Program-made: the position numbers and the translations under genes
Assembly: GCF_013387455.1 (NCBI RefSeq)
Contig: NZ_VWNC01000001.1
Coordinates: forward strand, 248,001 to 312,000
Origin: Mariprofundus sp. NF
Lineage (GTDB): Bacteria > Pseudomonadota > Zetaproteobacteria > Mariprofundales > Mariprofundaceae
Direction: 5' to 3'
DNA length: 64,000 bases
Notes under the pieces: model-generated
Database searches by the model: none
Seen by the model: the letters and a program-made list of their open reading frames with translations, nothing else
Told to the model about the DNA's origin: nothing
Shown here: piece by piece, positions 1 through 8,913 of the stretch
Layout: each line of letters starts with the position of its first letter
How positions within the stretch are numbered: the first letter of the stretch is position 1

Positions 1-395
1 ATGCTAATGCAACTGGAGTGCGGCTGAACGTTCTCCATGATCAAAGATTGCATGACATACTGCAGGCTATTGCAGAGAAACCGGCAGCCCGGCAACTTGG
101 ATTGAAGCTGCTCTCATGCAAGGAGATAACTTGTCTCCGATCCAGCTCGGTTCTGTTTATTGGAGAGCCGGATCGGGGACATTTTGACCAGCTATTGAAA
201 CTGGTTGAGGGATCTCCAGTACTTACGATTTCTGATATTCCCGGCTTTGCTGAGCAGGGCGGCATGATCGAAATCAAATATCACAACGAAAAACTCACCT
301 TTATCGTCAATTTGCAGGCAGTCAAACGCGCTGGCCTCTATATCAGTGCGCAACTTCTGCAGCTCGGTGAGATAGTTGGGAGGGATAATGAATAG
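1..395 (+). CDS. YfiR/DUF4154-family periplasmic protein (5' end outside window)
   Basis: The C-terminal part of a YfiR-like protein. The frame stays open to the left edge (codons from base 3 read A-N-A-T-G-V-R), so the true start lies outside; the GTG at 18 is internal. The conserved YfiR tail is visible: a loop with GGMIEI, then FIVNLQAVKRAGLYIS and a final helix. In Pseudomonas, YfiR is a periplasmic repressor of the membrane diguanylate cyclase YfiN; in other bacteria such genes sit beside sensor kinases and TonB receptors, as here. It overlaps the next gene by 8 bases, so the two are probably co-translated. It likely modulates the kinase's extracytoplasmic sensor domain, but that is inference from position. 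Confidence 0.8.
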   Translation, partial: ANATGVRLNVLHDQRLHDILQAIAEKPAARQLGLKLLSCKEITCLRSSSVLFIGEPDRGHFDQLLKLVEGSPVLTISDIPGFAEQGGMIEIKYHNEKLTFIVNLQAVKRAGLYISAQLLQLGEIVGRDNE

Positions 396-3096
396 AGAAT
401 CTTCTACTTCTATCCAGCGCCAGCTCCAGATCTTTTTCGTGTTAACACTTGGATTTACCGTGCTCGTGATGGGCGGCGTGTGGATCGGTCACAATCAGGT
501 GTTACTCGAGAGGGAGGCTGAGAGGGTGCTGATTGTTGAAGGTGACATCATAGGCGCGGCAGCAAGGCCGGCTATGATGTTCAACGATCAGCGCATGGCT
601 GCTGAGCTGTTGCAATCGATGCAGTTTGATCCCGACATCTCCATGGTGAAACTGTTCACCTATGACGGTCAGAGCCTGTTTACCTATGCTGCAGAAGACG
701 ATACTGCTGCCAGGGTGCAACCGGTTAACTTTCAACAGCTGCAGAGTATCGATTTTTCTGACGGAAGATTACGCCTCTACAGGGTTGTAAAACATAAAGG
801 TGAAGCGGTTGGTGTTATCTATCTGGAGTCCCGCCTTGACCACCTGAAAGAGAGTCAGCGTACCGGTTATATTACGGTGTTGATGGTCATGCTCGGCTCT
901 CTGTTTCTGGGCCTAATGCTGGCATCGCGGTTGCAGAAGAGGATCGCTTCGCCGATCAGCGCACTGGCTGAATTGATGCGCAAGATGGGCCATGATCGTG
1001 ACTATTCACTCAGAGCCGATAGCCCGACCTATAACAGGGAGACTGAAGAGCTTCTGGTTGGTTTTAATCAGATGGCGGATGAGATTGAAAATAGTTTTCA
1101 CACCATCAAAGAGAATCACAGAGACCTGAAGGAGGGTGAAGTTCGCTTCAGGAATGTTGTGGAACTTGCGCCTATGCCAGTAGTGATCAGCCGACCTGCT
1201 GATGGAGAGATCCTACTTTTTAATGGTGCAGCTGCTCAGATGTTCGGCTTCGAGGGCAAGCAGAGTGAAGATACCAAGACCCTGAAGTTCTACAGGCAAC
1301 CCGAAGACCGGCAGGAGCTGCTCGGCACGTTGAAGCAGGAGGGTAAGGTTGTCGGCAAGGAGATAGAGGCTGTTGATAGTAATGGCGATCCATTCTGGGT
1401 TTCGCTCTCTATGAGCCGGATAACATTTGAGTCTGAGCCGGCACTGTTCACTGCCTTTATGGATATTTCTGACCAGAAGAGCATCGAGAAGAGGCTGGAG
1501 GAGCAGGTATCTGAAAGGACATCTGAACTCAAAAACACCCGTGATGAGTTACAGTCGACACTGGATAATATGCTCGATACCTACTACCGCCTCTCTTCAG
1601 ACGGCGCGGTTGTCTGGGCATCGAGTGCTGTTCACTCGCTGCTCGGTTACTCGCTTGAAGAGGTGACCGGTATGCCAATGAAAGCGCTGTGGCTTGATAG
1701 CTGTGGCTTTGCTCAATCGGTGGCTGCTTTGAGAGAGAACAGTGGCGTTCTGATGAACTATAAAATTCAGCTCAAACACCGTGATGGCCAGCTGATCTGG
1801 TGCTCACTATCAGCGCATCTGATTATCGATCAGCAGGGTGAGGTGGTCGGTATTGAAGGGGTGGTTCGCGATATCTCACTGCAGGTAGAGGCTGAAACGC
1901 AGAAGCAGGAGATGGAGAAGAAGATGGCGCATGTGCAGCGGCTGGAGTCGCTGGGTGTACTGGCCGGTGGCATCGCGCATGACTTTAACAATATATTGGC
2001 TGGCATCATGGGTAATGCCGAACTGGCCGAGATGAACATGAAAGAGAGTCTGCCGGCAGATAGAGAGTTGGAGAATATTGTATCCAGCAGTGTTCGGGCT
2101 GCTGACCTCTGCAGGCAGATGCTTGCCTATTCGGGGCAGGGGTCACTGGTTAGAAAGGCGGTGAACCTTTCTGGTCTGGTTGAGGAGACTGTCCAGTTGA
2201 TTGATGTGTCGATCTCCAAAAATGTATCGCTAAAATTTGATCTTCAAGCTCACCTGCCGAGCATTCTTGCCGATAATACACAGATACAGCAGATCATTAT
2301 GAATCTGATTACCAACGCATCAGAGGCGATTGGCGAACAACATGGCGGGGAGATTCACGTTGTGACTGGATCAATATTTGCAGGTAGAGAGGCGCTGGAT
2401 AGCCCTTTCCTGGAAGAGAGACGACCGCCAGGTGACTATGTTTTTCTTGAGGTCACTGATAATGGCTGTGGCATGGATGAGGCCACGCTGAATAGAATAT
2501 TCGACCCATTCTTCACGACCAAATTTACCGGCCGTGGTCTGGGCATGAGTGCAATGCTGGGTATTGTCCGCTCTCATGATGGCGCACTTCAGGTTGAGAG
2601 CGCACCGGAGAAGGGGGCCCGTTTCAGGGTGCTATTCCCGGTCTCTTCTGCATCCGTCGATGATATGCAGGCGGGCGAAATAGCCACAGAAAAGCTTAAG
2701 CTAAGCGATCAAGAGCTTACTGTTCTGGTGATAGATGATGAGGTGATGGTCAGGGCGATCTTTGAAAAGATGCTCAAAAAAATGGGTTGTGAGGTGCTGC
2801 TTGCCTGTGATGGTGAGGAGGGGTTGCAGCGCTATAGCGAGCATCAGCAGAGAATTGATGCGGTGCTGCTGGATATGACCATGCCCAGAATGGGTGGCAA
2901 AGAGGCACTGATCAGACTCAGGGAGATGGGTATCAAGGCACCGGTTATCGTCTGTAGCGGTTACAGAAATGAGAATGTCATTCCGCAATTTGAGCAGGTG
3001 CAGCCCGAGGCCTTTTTGCAGAAACCATTTTCACTGCAGTCGCTGCATAGTGTCTTGCGTCAGTGTTTGGCAAATATCACAGGGAGTGAGCAATGA
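388..3096 (+). CDS. Hybrid sensor histidine kinase (CHASE8-like, HAMP, 2 PAS, HisKA, HATPase, receiver)
   Basis: A 902-residue inner-membrane hybrid kinase. I start it at ATG 388, preceded by a GGGAGG ribosome site, rather than the upstream TTG at 376. Order of parts: transmembrane helix near 12-33; a roughly 125-residue periplasmic region resembling CHASE8; second transmembrane helix near 162-182; HAMP; PAS near 250-370; coiled coil; PAS near 385-500; HisKA with H-box GGIAHDFNNI (His531); HATPase with N-box TNASEA, DNGCG and GRGLGMSA; receiver domain with phospho-acceptor Asp829 in LLDMTMP. The GGIAHDFNN-type H-box is typical of hybrid kinases acting on a response regulator elsewhere. It overlaps both the YfiR-like gene and the TonB receptor gene, suggesting one sensing unit. 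The signal is unknown. Confidence 0.92.
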   Translation: MNRESSTSIQRQLQIFFVLTLGFTVLVMGGVWIGHNQVLLEREAERVLIVEGDIIGAAARPAMMFNDQRMAAELLQSMQFDPDISMVKLFTYDGQSLFTYAAEDDTAARVQPVNFQQLQSIDFSDGRLRLYRVVKHKGEAVGVIYLESRLDHLKESQRTGYITVLMVMLGSLFLGLMLASRLQKRIASPISALAELMRKMGHDRDYSLRADSPTYNRETEELLVGFNQMADEIENSFHTIKENHRDLKEGEVRFRNVVELAPMPVVISRPADGEILLFNGAAAQMFGFEGKQSEDTKTLKFYRQPEDRQELLGTLKQEGKVVGKEIEAVDSNGDPFWVSLSMSRITFESEPALFTAFMDISDQKSIEKRLEEQVSERTSELKNTRDELQSTLDNMLDTYYRLSSDGAVVWASSAVHSLLGYSLEEVTGMPMKALWLDSCGFAQSVAALRENSGVLMNYKIQLKHRDGQLIWCSLSAHLIIDQQGEVVGIEGVVRDISLQVEAETQKQEMEKKMAHVQRLESLGVLAGGIAHDFNNILAGIMGNAELAEMNMKESLPADRELENIVSSSVRAADLCRQMLAYSGQGSLVRKAVNLSGLVEETVQLIDVSISKNVSLKFDLQAHLPSILADNTQIQQIIMNLITNASEAIGEQHGGEIHVVTGSIFAGREALDSPFLEERRPPGDYVFLEVTDNGCGMDEATLNRIFDPFFTTKFTGRGLGMSAMLGIVRSHDGALQVESAPEKGARFRVLFPVSSASVDDMQAGEIATEKLKLSDQELTVLVIDDEVMVRAIFEKMLKKMGCEVLLACDGEEGLQRYSEHQQRIDAVLLDMTMPRMGGKEALIRLREMGIKAPVIVCSGYRNENVIPQFEQVQPEAFLQKPFSLQSLHSVLRQCLANITGSEQ

Positions 3097-5135
3097 CAGG
3101 GTATCTGTTGTCGTACAGGAGTCTTCGTAAGGCCAGCTTGGTGGCGGGTTTCTCGCTATTGATTTGTTTGTTGACCACACCGCTGGCTGCTCAGGAGCAG
3201 GATCAGACCGATGCTCTGCTGGAGATGGATATGCAGCAGCTGATGAACCTGACTGTAACCTCTGCCGGCAAACGAAGTGAGAAGTACTATTCGACTGCTG
3301 CCGCAGTGTTTGTAATTACCAACGATGATATTCGCCGTTCAGGTGCGATGAGTATTCCCGAAGCATTGCGCCTGGCTCCCGGCGTTGAAGTGCAGCAGCC
3401 CAATGCCAATCAGTTTGCAGTGAGTATCCGCGGTCACAATGATCTCTTCTCCGACAAGCTGCTGGTGCTGATGGATGGGCGGGCACTCTATTCACCGACC
3501 TTTTCCGGTGTCTGGTGGCTGGTGCAGAACTATCCACTGGAAGATATCGAGCGCATTGAGGTGATCAGGGGGCCTGCTGGCGCAGTATGGGGCTCCAATG
3601 CAGTCAATGGCGTGATTAACATTATTACCAAAAATAGCAGGAAAACGCAGGGTTTGATGCTCTCCGGCGGTGCCGGAACTGAGGAGAAAGGATTTGGTAC
3701 TGTGCGCTATGGCTGGGATAGTAAGCAGGCACACTACCGTGCCTATGCCATGAGTGAGCAGAGAGATGGCGGCATCTACGATATAGCGGTGGCAAATCTA
3801 TGGGGTATGCCGCAAGGCAGTGATACCCCCGACTACAGGCGCTTTGGTCAGGCAGGCTTCAGGGTGGATTGGGATGCCACGCATCTGACGCAGCTCTCCC
3901 TGAGTGGCAATGCATACAGGGTGAAAGCCGGTGCGTTTGGTTATATGGCTGATGCAGGTGTAACCAACCTTCCTTATGTAAGTAATAATAACTATTCCGG
4001 CAGTAATATGATCATGCAGCTCAATCACGAGTTGATGACTGATACGCAGCTCACGGCACAGCTCTATGTTGATCGGGCTAAAATGGAACTTCCGCATTTT
4101 GATGAAACGCGCGACACCTTTGATGCGGAGCTACAACTGGATCTGCCGAAGTTCTTCCACCAATCGATCTCAGTCGGTGGTGGCTATCGCATTTCACGGG
4201 CCGATATCACCAATTCAGCTGTCATACAGATGCCGGACAGAACGAATTTACTCTATTCGCTGTTTATTCAGGATGATATCTATTTCATGGACAATCGCTT
4301 GAAGTTTACCGGTGGCCTGAAGGCAGAGCATAATCAATATAGCGGATGGGAGATGCAGCCGAGCTTGAGGGCTATCTACAGTGCTGATCAGTGGGGCGTG
4401 TGGGCTTCCGCTTCGCGTACGCTGCGCATGCCGAATATGATTGAGAATGGGATATCATATGATGTGAAAGCCGGGCCGGGCTATGTGGCGAGACTGATTG
4501 GTGATGGCCGTATGAGACCTGAGCAGGTTACCGCTTACGAAGCAGGGTTGCGTTTTCACCCTGATGACGACCTTCTGTTTCAGGCCACTGTGTTTAAGAT
4601 GTTCTACAAAGGTGTTGCCGACAGTTATCAGGATCCGGCATCGGCATTTATCGAAAACACCTATCTGGTTATTCCGATCTATCTGGCCAACATACTTGAT
4701 GGCAATGCACGAGGCGTTGAGGTCGATTTTACATGGCAGGCTCTGGAGTGGATGAAGCTGAAGGGCTCATTTACGCACCAGCGCTCCCACTATTTGCCTA
4801 CGCCGATAAACGATGCGGAGACACGCTACTCCGCTTATGTGCTCAGAGAGCAGACCCCGGAAAACAGGTACCATATCGGCACCAGTATTGATATGGGGGA
4901 TCATGTTGAACTGGACTTGAATTTCTCCCATTGGGATATCTTTAAGCGTGACAGGGTGGCTCGTTACAATCGTCTTGATGCAAGGCTTGGATGGAGGCCG
5001 ACCAAGAGTCTGGAGTTAAGCCTGGTTGGCAAGAATCTGTTGAAAGCGACGCATAAAGAGGATCTTGAATCGACGCTTGAAGCCTCTACGCTGCAACAGC
5101 AAAGTTATCTGGTGAAGGCCACCTTCCGCTATTGA
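3093..5135 (+). CDS. TonB-dependent outer-membrane receptor
   Basis: A 680-residue outer-membrane receptor. The N-terminus is a signal peptide (hydrophobic stretch SLVAGFSLLICLLTT, likely cleavage after LAAQ). A plug domain follows near 55-165 (VFVITNDDIRRSGAMSIPEA, SIRGHNDLFSDKLLVLMDGR, IEVIRGPAGAVWGSNAVNGV), then a 22-strand-type barrel ending in aromatic YLVKATFRY. Length fits small TonB receptors of the vitamin B12/colicin I type. It starts in an ATGA overlap with the kinase gene. No Fur box or riboswitch is visible because it shares the upstream promoter, which is outside the window. The substrate cannot be read from sequence; pairing with a YfiR-like protein and a kinase suggests signalling as much as transport. 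Confidence 0.92.
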   Translation: MTGYLLSYRSLRKASLVAGFSLLICLLTTPLAAQEQDQTDALLEMDMQQLMNLTVTSAGKRSEKYYSTAAAVFVITNDDIRRSGAMSIPEALRLAPGVEVQQPNANQFAVSIRGHNDLFSDKLLVLMDGRALYSPTFSGVWWLVQNYPLEDIERIEVIRGPAGAVWGSNAVNGVINIITKNSRKTQGLMLSGGAGTEEKGFGTVRYGWDSKQAHYRAYAMSEQRDGGIYDIAVANLWGMPQGSDTPDYRRFGQAGFRVDWDATHLTQLSLSGNAYRVKAGAFGYMADAGVTNLPYVSNNNYSGSNMIMQLNHELMTDTQLTAQLYVDRAKMELPHFDETRDTFDAELQLDLPKFFHQSISVGGGYRISRADITNSAVIQMPDRTNLLYSLFIQDDIYFMDNRLKFTGGLKAEHNQYSGWEMQPSLRAIYSADQWGVWASASRTLRMPNMIENGISYDVKAGPGYVARLIGDGRMRPEQVTAYEAGLRFHPDDDLLFQATVFKMFYKGVADSYQDPASAFIENTYLVIPIYLANILDGNARGVEVDFTWQALEWMKLKGSFTHQRSHYLPTPINDAETRYSAYVLREQTPENRYHIGTSIDMGDHVELDLNFSHWDIFKRDRVARYNRLDARLGWRPTKSLELSLVGKNLLKATHKEDLESTLEASTLQQQSYLVKATFRY

Positions 5136-5241
5136 AAGCCTGAAGGCGATAACCTGTGAGATGCTGACCTCCCGAGCTGGAAAAGAGGGCTTCACACTGT
5201 TGGTCGAAGCTTCTAAACTGGGGATAGTTCCGGAGGTGTAG

Positions 5242-6048
5242 ATGAGTGTTCGTCCCGCCGCAGTTGCAGGTATGTTCTATCCGGCACAAGCCGCAGAGCT
5301 TTCTAACCAGATTTCCCGGTCGCTGGCTGTGGCTGAAAGCGAGTTGGAGAAGGGGCTGCCTCTTCCCCGTGTTATCATTGTGCCCCATGCTGGTTATATC
5401 TATTCGGGGCTGACTGCAGCTTTTGCCTATCAATCCGTTCGCGGGGCTCCATTCAGAAGGGTTGTGCTGTTTGGCCCAGCCCATCGGGTTGGTTTTCAGG
5501 GTATGGCCGTGCCCGAGGTTAATAGATACCAGACTCCTCTGGGGGATATTCCCATTGATCGGGAGGCTGTTCGTAGTGCTCTGAGTCATGCTGAGGTTCA
5601 AACCTCCGATGTCGCCCATGCAGAGGAACATTCGCTGGAGGTGCAGCTGCCCTTTCTGCAGACGGTGCTGCCGCATTTTGAGCTGCTTCCGATCTGTGTC
5701 GGCATGGTTGAGCCTGAAGCTGTTGCCGAGGTGATGGAGATGTTTATCGATGATCGGGAGACACTGATTGTCATCAGCTCCGATCTCTCCCATTTCCACG
5801 ATTATCAGAGTGCTAATGCGATTGACCATGCAACACTAGAGAAAATCATGTCGATTAACGGGGCGATTAATCATGAACAGGCCTGTGGGGCTACTGCTAT
5901 TAATGCCCTGCTGATTCTCGCCGAAAAATATGGACTTAAGCCGCGCCTGCTCGATTGCCGCAATTCGGGTGATACGGCGGGAGATAAAAACCGTGTGGTG
6001 GGTTATGCTTCGATGGCATGGTTTGAGCAGGGGAGATTGAATGAATGA
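5242..6048 (+). CDS. amrB: MEMO1-family protein (AmmeMemoRadiSam system protein B)
   Basis: A 268-residue Memo-family protein, related to class III extradiol dioxygenases. Visible family motifs: N-terminal RPAAVAGMFYPA; PHAGYIYSGLTAAFAY with the conserved His; LFGPAHR; AEEHSLEVQLPFLQ; SSDLSHFHDY; CGATAINALL. Start ATG 5242 has a good CCGGAGG site seven bases upstream. It overlaps the AMMECR1 gene by 8 bases, and a radical-SAM gene follows. The three together are the widespread AmmeMemoRadiSam set, whose role is unproven in bacteria; human MEMO1 has been reported to bind metals. Function here is therefore not assigned beyond family. Confidence 0.93.
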   Translation: MSVRPAAVAGMFYPAQAAELSNQISRSLAVAESELEKGLPLPRVIIVPHAGYIYSGLTAAFAYQSVRGAPFRRVVLFGPAHRVGFQGMAVPEVNRYQTPLGDIPIDREAVRSALSHAEVQTSDVAHAEEHSLEVQLPFLQTVLPHFELLPICVGMVEPEAVAEVMEMFIDDRETLIVISSDLSHFHDYQSANAIDHATLEKIMSINGAINHEQACGATAINALLILAEKYGLKPRLLDCRNSGDTAGDKNRVVGYASMAWFEQGRLNE

Positions 6049-6613
6049 TTCGATAAATAGAGGCAGGGTTCTTATTAGTATCGCGCGCTCGGCCATTGCC
6101 AGGCAACTGCGTGTGGCCATCGATGAATTTCCTACCTCTGGTCTGAGCTGGCTGGAGAAGCCTGCGGCAACCTTTGTTACCCTGACTATCAATGGCAAAC
6201 TGCGCGGCTGTATCGGCACACTGGAAGCGCACCGTTCACTGATTGAGGATGTCGCTGCCAATGCCCGTGCTGCTGCATTTGAGGATTCCAGGTTTCTGCC
6301 TCTGACCGCCGATGAGTTTGCCGGTCTGTTGATTGAGGTCTCTGTGCTTACCGAGATTGAAGCGATGCATGCCCATACCGAGGATGTTGCCATATCCAGA
6401 CTGCGGCCCGGCATTGATGGCGTGGTCTTCAAGTTTGGCACGTACAAAGCGACCTTCCTGCCACAGGTGTGGGATCAGCTGCCCGATCCGGCCGATTTTC
6501 TTGGTCATCTGAAGGCTAAGGCGGGTCTCTCCGCTGAGTTCTGGCATCCTGAAGTGCTGCTCTATAAGTATCAGGTAAAGAAATATCGCGAGAAGGATCT
6601 ACATTCCGAATAG
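6041..6613 (+). CDS. amrA: AMMECR1-domain protein (AmmeMemoRadiSam system protein A)
   Basis: A 190-residue AMMECR1-domain protein. The family signature LRGCIGTLEAHRSL is intact near 57-70, followed by NARAAAFEDSRFLPL and the C-terminal FLPQVWDQLPDPADFLGHLK. The domain is universal in archaea and eukaryotes and common in bacteria, with no established biochemical activity. It overlaps the Memo gene and is followed three bases later by the radical-SAM gene, so all three are almost certainly one transcript and probably act in one pathway, perhaps a nucleic-acid or protein modification (inference). Confidence 0.93.
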   Translation: MNDSINRGRVLISIARSAIARQLRVAIDEFPTSGLSWLEKPAATFVTLTINGKLRGCIGTLEAHRSLIEDVAANARAAAFEDSRFLPLTADEFAGLLIEVSVLTEIEAMHAHTEDVAISRLRPGIDGVVFKFGTYKATFLPQVWDQLPDPADFLGHLKAKAGLSAEFWHPEVLLYKYQVKKYREKDLHSE

Positions 6614-6616
6614 CCT

Positions 6617-7699
6617 ATGATCGCGTCTCACTTTCCCGGCCGCTACTGGCATAAGCTTGAAGATGGGCGCATTCAGTGCGACATCTGTCCGCGTGACTGC
6701 AAGCTTCACGATGGCCAGCGGGGACTCTGCTTCGTACGCAAATGTGAAGATGATCAGATTGTTCTCACTACCTATGGCCGATCATCAGGTTTCTGTATCG
6801 ATCCGATTGAGAAGAAACCGCTCAATCACTTCTATCCGGGCAGCAGTGTGCTCTCCTTTGGCACCGCAGGCTGCAACCTGAACTGCAAATTTTGCCAGAA
6901 TTGGGACATCTCCAAATCACGCGAATTTGATCGCCTCTGCGATCAGGCTACACCTGAAGCGATCGCTGCAGCCGCTCTGGAGTGGAGATGTAAGAGTGTC
7001 GCATTCACCTACAACGATCCGGTCATTTTTCTTGAGTATGCCGTTGATGTTGCGAAGGCCTGCCATGCGTTAGATATTAAAACTGTGGCAGTGACGGCCG
7101 GTTATATACATCCCGAAGCACGGCAGGAGTTTTTCACCCATATCGATGCCGCCAATGTTGATCTGAAAGCCTTCACTGAAGATTTTTACCGTAAGCTCTG
7201 CGCAGGCCAGCTGGAGCCGGTGCTCGATACATTGCGATACCTCAAGCATGAGACAGACGTATGGTTTGAGATTACCACCCTGTTGATTCCCGGTTTTAAT
7301 GATGGTGATCAGGAACTTACTGCGCTCTCTGACTGGATTGTAGAGAATCTGGGGCCGGATGTGCCTTTGCACTTCACCGCATTTCATCCCGACTGGAAGA
7401 TGGGTGATGTGCAGGCAACACCGCAGGCCACCTTAAGCCGTGCCCGCAAGATCGGTATGGATGCCGGTCTGAACTATGTTTATACCGGCAATGCCCACGA
7501 CAAGAGGGGAGGCACAACAATCTGTCCCGGATGCGGAGAGCGTCTGATTGTGCGCGACTGGTACGAGATAGTGGAGCACAGGGTCTCTTCAGAAGGGCAC
7601 TGTATTATGTGCGATGCTCCGATTCCCGGTCATTTTGAGGATTTTCAGGAGTGCTTTGGTGCCCGCCGCATCCCGATTCAAATCCATTCGGATGAATGA
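6617..7699 (+). CDS. amrS: AmmeMemoRadiSam system radical SAM enzyme (PflA-like)
   Basis: A 360-residue radical-SAM enzyme of the AmrS type. The iron-sulfur cluster motif is CNLNCKFC (Cys86-x3-Cys90-x2-Cys93). N-terminal cysteines in CDICPRDCKL and GLCFVRKCE, and a C-terminal zinc-ribbon-like part (CPGCGE near 300; CIMCDAPIPG near 333), are features of this family, usually annotated as pyruvate-formate-lyase-activating-enzyme-like. The start follows the AMMECR1 stop by three bases. It presumably makes a 5'-deoxyadenosyl radical to modify an unknown substrate shared with its two partners. No pyruvate formate lyase gene is nearby, so a PFL-activase role is unlikely. Confidence 0.92.
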   Translation: MIASHFPGRYWHKLEDGRIQCDICPRDCKLHDGQRGLCFVRKCEDDQIVLTTYGRSSGFCIDPIEKKPLNHFYPGSSVLSFGTAGCNLNCKFCQNWDISKSREFDRLCDQATPEAIAAAALEWRCKSVAFTYNDPVIFLEYAVDVAKACHALDIKTVAVTAGYIHPEARQEFFTHIDAANVDLKAFTEDFYRKLCAGQLEPVLDTLRYLKHETDVWFEITTLLIPGFNDGDQELTALSDWIVENLGPDVPLHFTAFHPDWKMGDVQATPQATLSRARKIGMDAGLNYVYTGNAHDKRGGTTICPGCGERLIVRDWYEIVEHRVSSEGHCIMCDAPIPGHFEDFQECFGARRIPIQIHSDE

Positions 7700-7740
7700 A
7701 TGTTTCCAGCCACAAGTATAACTCAGCATATTTTAGGAGC

Positions 7741-7763
7741 TTGACTGAATGACCCTATTAAAA
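7741..7763. repeat. Left copy of imperfect direct repeat flanking the HD-GYP gene
   Basis: These 23 bases match 8850-8872 at 19 of 23 positions, in the same orientation. The shared core is CTGAATG, then CCC, then ATTAAA. The copies lie about 75 bases before and 25 bases after the HD-GYP gene. Confidence 0.5.
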
Positions 7764-7836
7764 AAGTAGAGACTCAAGATGTTGGGAGGCGATCCGATAG
7801 ATAAGGGAATTCCTGAGTCAAAAGGTTGGTTATTGA

Positions 7837-8826
7837 ATGAACGCTTCACTTTTCTTTGAAATATTAGATGGAATGGCTGATGCTGTGATTGTCGTTGGTG
7901 GAGATCATCGGGTTTCCCTGTTTAACAAAGGTGCTGAAAAAATATTTGGCTACACTTCTGATGAAATGATGGGGCAGCGGCTTGAAATGCTACTTCCTGA
8001 AGGCTTTCGCTCGAACCATCACAAGCATGTCGATACTTTCTCTCGGCAACCACAACAAGCATCTAAATTTATGTCTGATCGGGGTGAAATCAAAGGGCAA
8101 AGGAAAGATGGAGAAGTATTCCATGCTGAGGCAAGCATATCTAAGGTTGAAAGTGACGGGAAAGTTGTGTTCACAGCTGTTTTGCGAGATGTTACCGAGC
8201 GTAAAAAGGCAGAGGAAAAGCTGAAACATTCCTATATCGAAGGTATAACCTCTTTGGTGAATGCTGCTGAGAATCATGATGATGAAACGGGTGGGCATGT
8301 AAAACGAATCGGCCATTACACCAAAGAACTGGCTACGGCCATGGGTATGGATAAGGAATTCTGTAACATGATTTTCCATGCCAGCTCAATGCATGATATA
8401 GGTAAGATTGGCATTCCAGACAGAGTTTTACTTAAACCGGGAGCTTTAAACCAAGAAGAGTGGGAGATCATGAAAACGCATCCCAGCATCGGAGGAAATA
8501 TTCTTAAAGATGGGTTTTCACCCTATTTGCAAATGGGACGTGAAATTGCGATTGGGCATCATGAGCGATGGGATGGAAGTGGTTATCCAAATGGTATCAA
8601 AGGTGAAGAGACTCCCATATCTGCACGAATTATGCAGATTGCAGACGTCTATGATGCACTACGTAGTGAGCGTCCATATAAGCCAGCATTTGAACATGCA
8701 AAAGCTTTGTCGGTTATCTGCGATGGAGATGGGCGAACAGATCCCTCGCACTTTGACCCAAGAGTGCTAGCAGCTTTCAATGCATGTTCTGATAAATTAA
8801 ATGAAATCTACGAGAATCTTAAATAG
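7837..8826 (+). CDS. PAS domain / HD-GYP phosphodiesterase
   Basis: A 329-residue soluble protein. A PAS domain occupies about 5-125 (DAVIVVGGDHRVSLFNKGAE, then FTAVLRDVTERK). An HD-GYP domain occupies about 135-320, with HVKRIGHYT, the metal-binding SMHDIGKIGIPD, and HHERWDGSGYPNG carrying the GYP motif. HD-GYP proteins hydrolyse cyclic di-GMP, so this likely lowers c-di-GMP in response to a PAS-sensed cue. Its base composition is visibly more A/T-rich than the neighbours, its spelling of Leu and Lys codons differs, and it is bracketed by an imperfect direct repeat. These are hints of separate acquisition. It stands alone between the AmmeMemoRadiSam operon and the convergent CinA-like gene. 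Confidence 0.93.
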   Translation: MNASLFFEILDGMADAVIVVGGDHRVSLFNKGAEKIFGYTSDEMMGQRLEMLLPEGFRSNHHKHVDTFSRQPQQASKFMSDRGEIKGQRKDGEVFHAEASISKVESDGKVVFTAVLRDVTERKKAEEKLKHSYIEGITSLVNAAENHDDETGGHVKRIGHYTKELATAMGMDKEFCNMIFHASSMHDIGKIGIPDRVLLKPGALNQEEWEIMKTHPSIGGNILKDGFSPYLQMGREIAIGHHERWDGSGYPNGIKGEETPISARIMQIADVYDALRSERPYKPAFEHAKALSVICDGDGRTDPSHFDPRVLAAFNACSDKLNEIYENLK

Positions 8827-8849
8827 CTAGATCAGCAAATAATTGGCTG

Positions 8850-8872
8850 TTGGCTGAATGGCCCGATTAAAG
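8850..8872. repeat. Right copy of imperfect direct repeat flanking the HD-GYP gene
   Basis: Partner of the copy at 7741-7763; four mismatches over 23 bases. It lies between the HD-GYP stop codon and the end of the convergent CinA-like gene. No transposase or perfect target duplication accompanies it. Confidence 0.5.
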
Positions 8873-8913
8873 GAACAGGCGTTCATAGATAACGCTTCAA
8901 GGGAGTGACCTTG

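Noticed and set aside
5086-6447. Two long minus-strand frames (247 and 203 codons)
   Set aside because: Antisense shadows of the Memo and AMMECR1 genes; amino-acid composition is atypical and no motifs are seen.
6617-7699. Pyruvate-formate-lyase activating enzyme
   Set aside because: No pfl gene nearby; the Memo/AMMECR1 partners and C-terminal zinc-ribbon-like part place it in the AmmeMemoRadiSam family.
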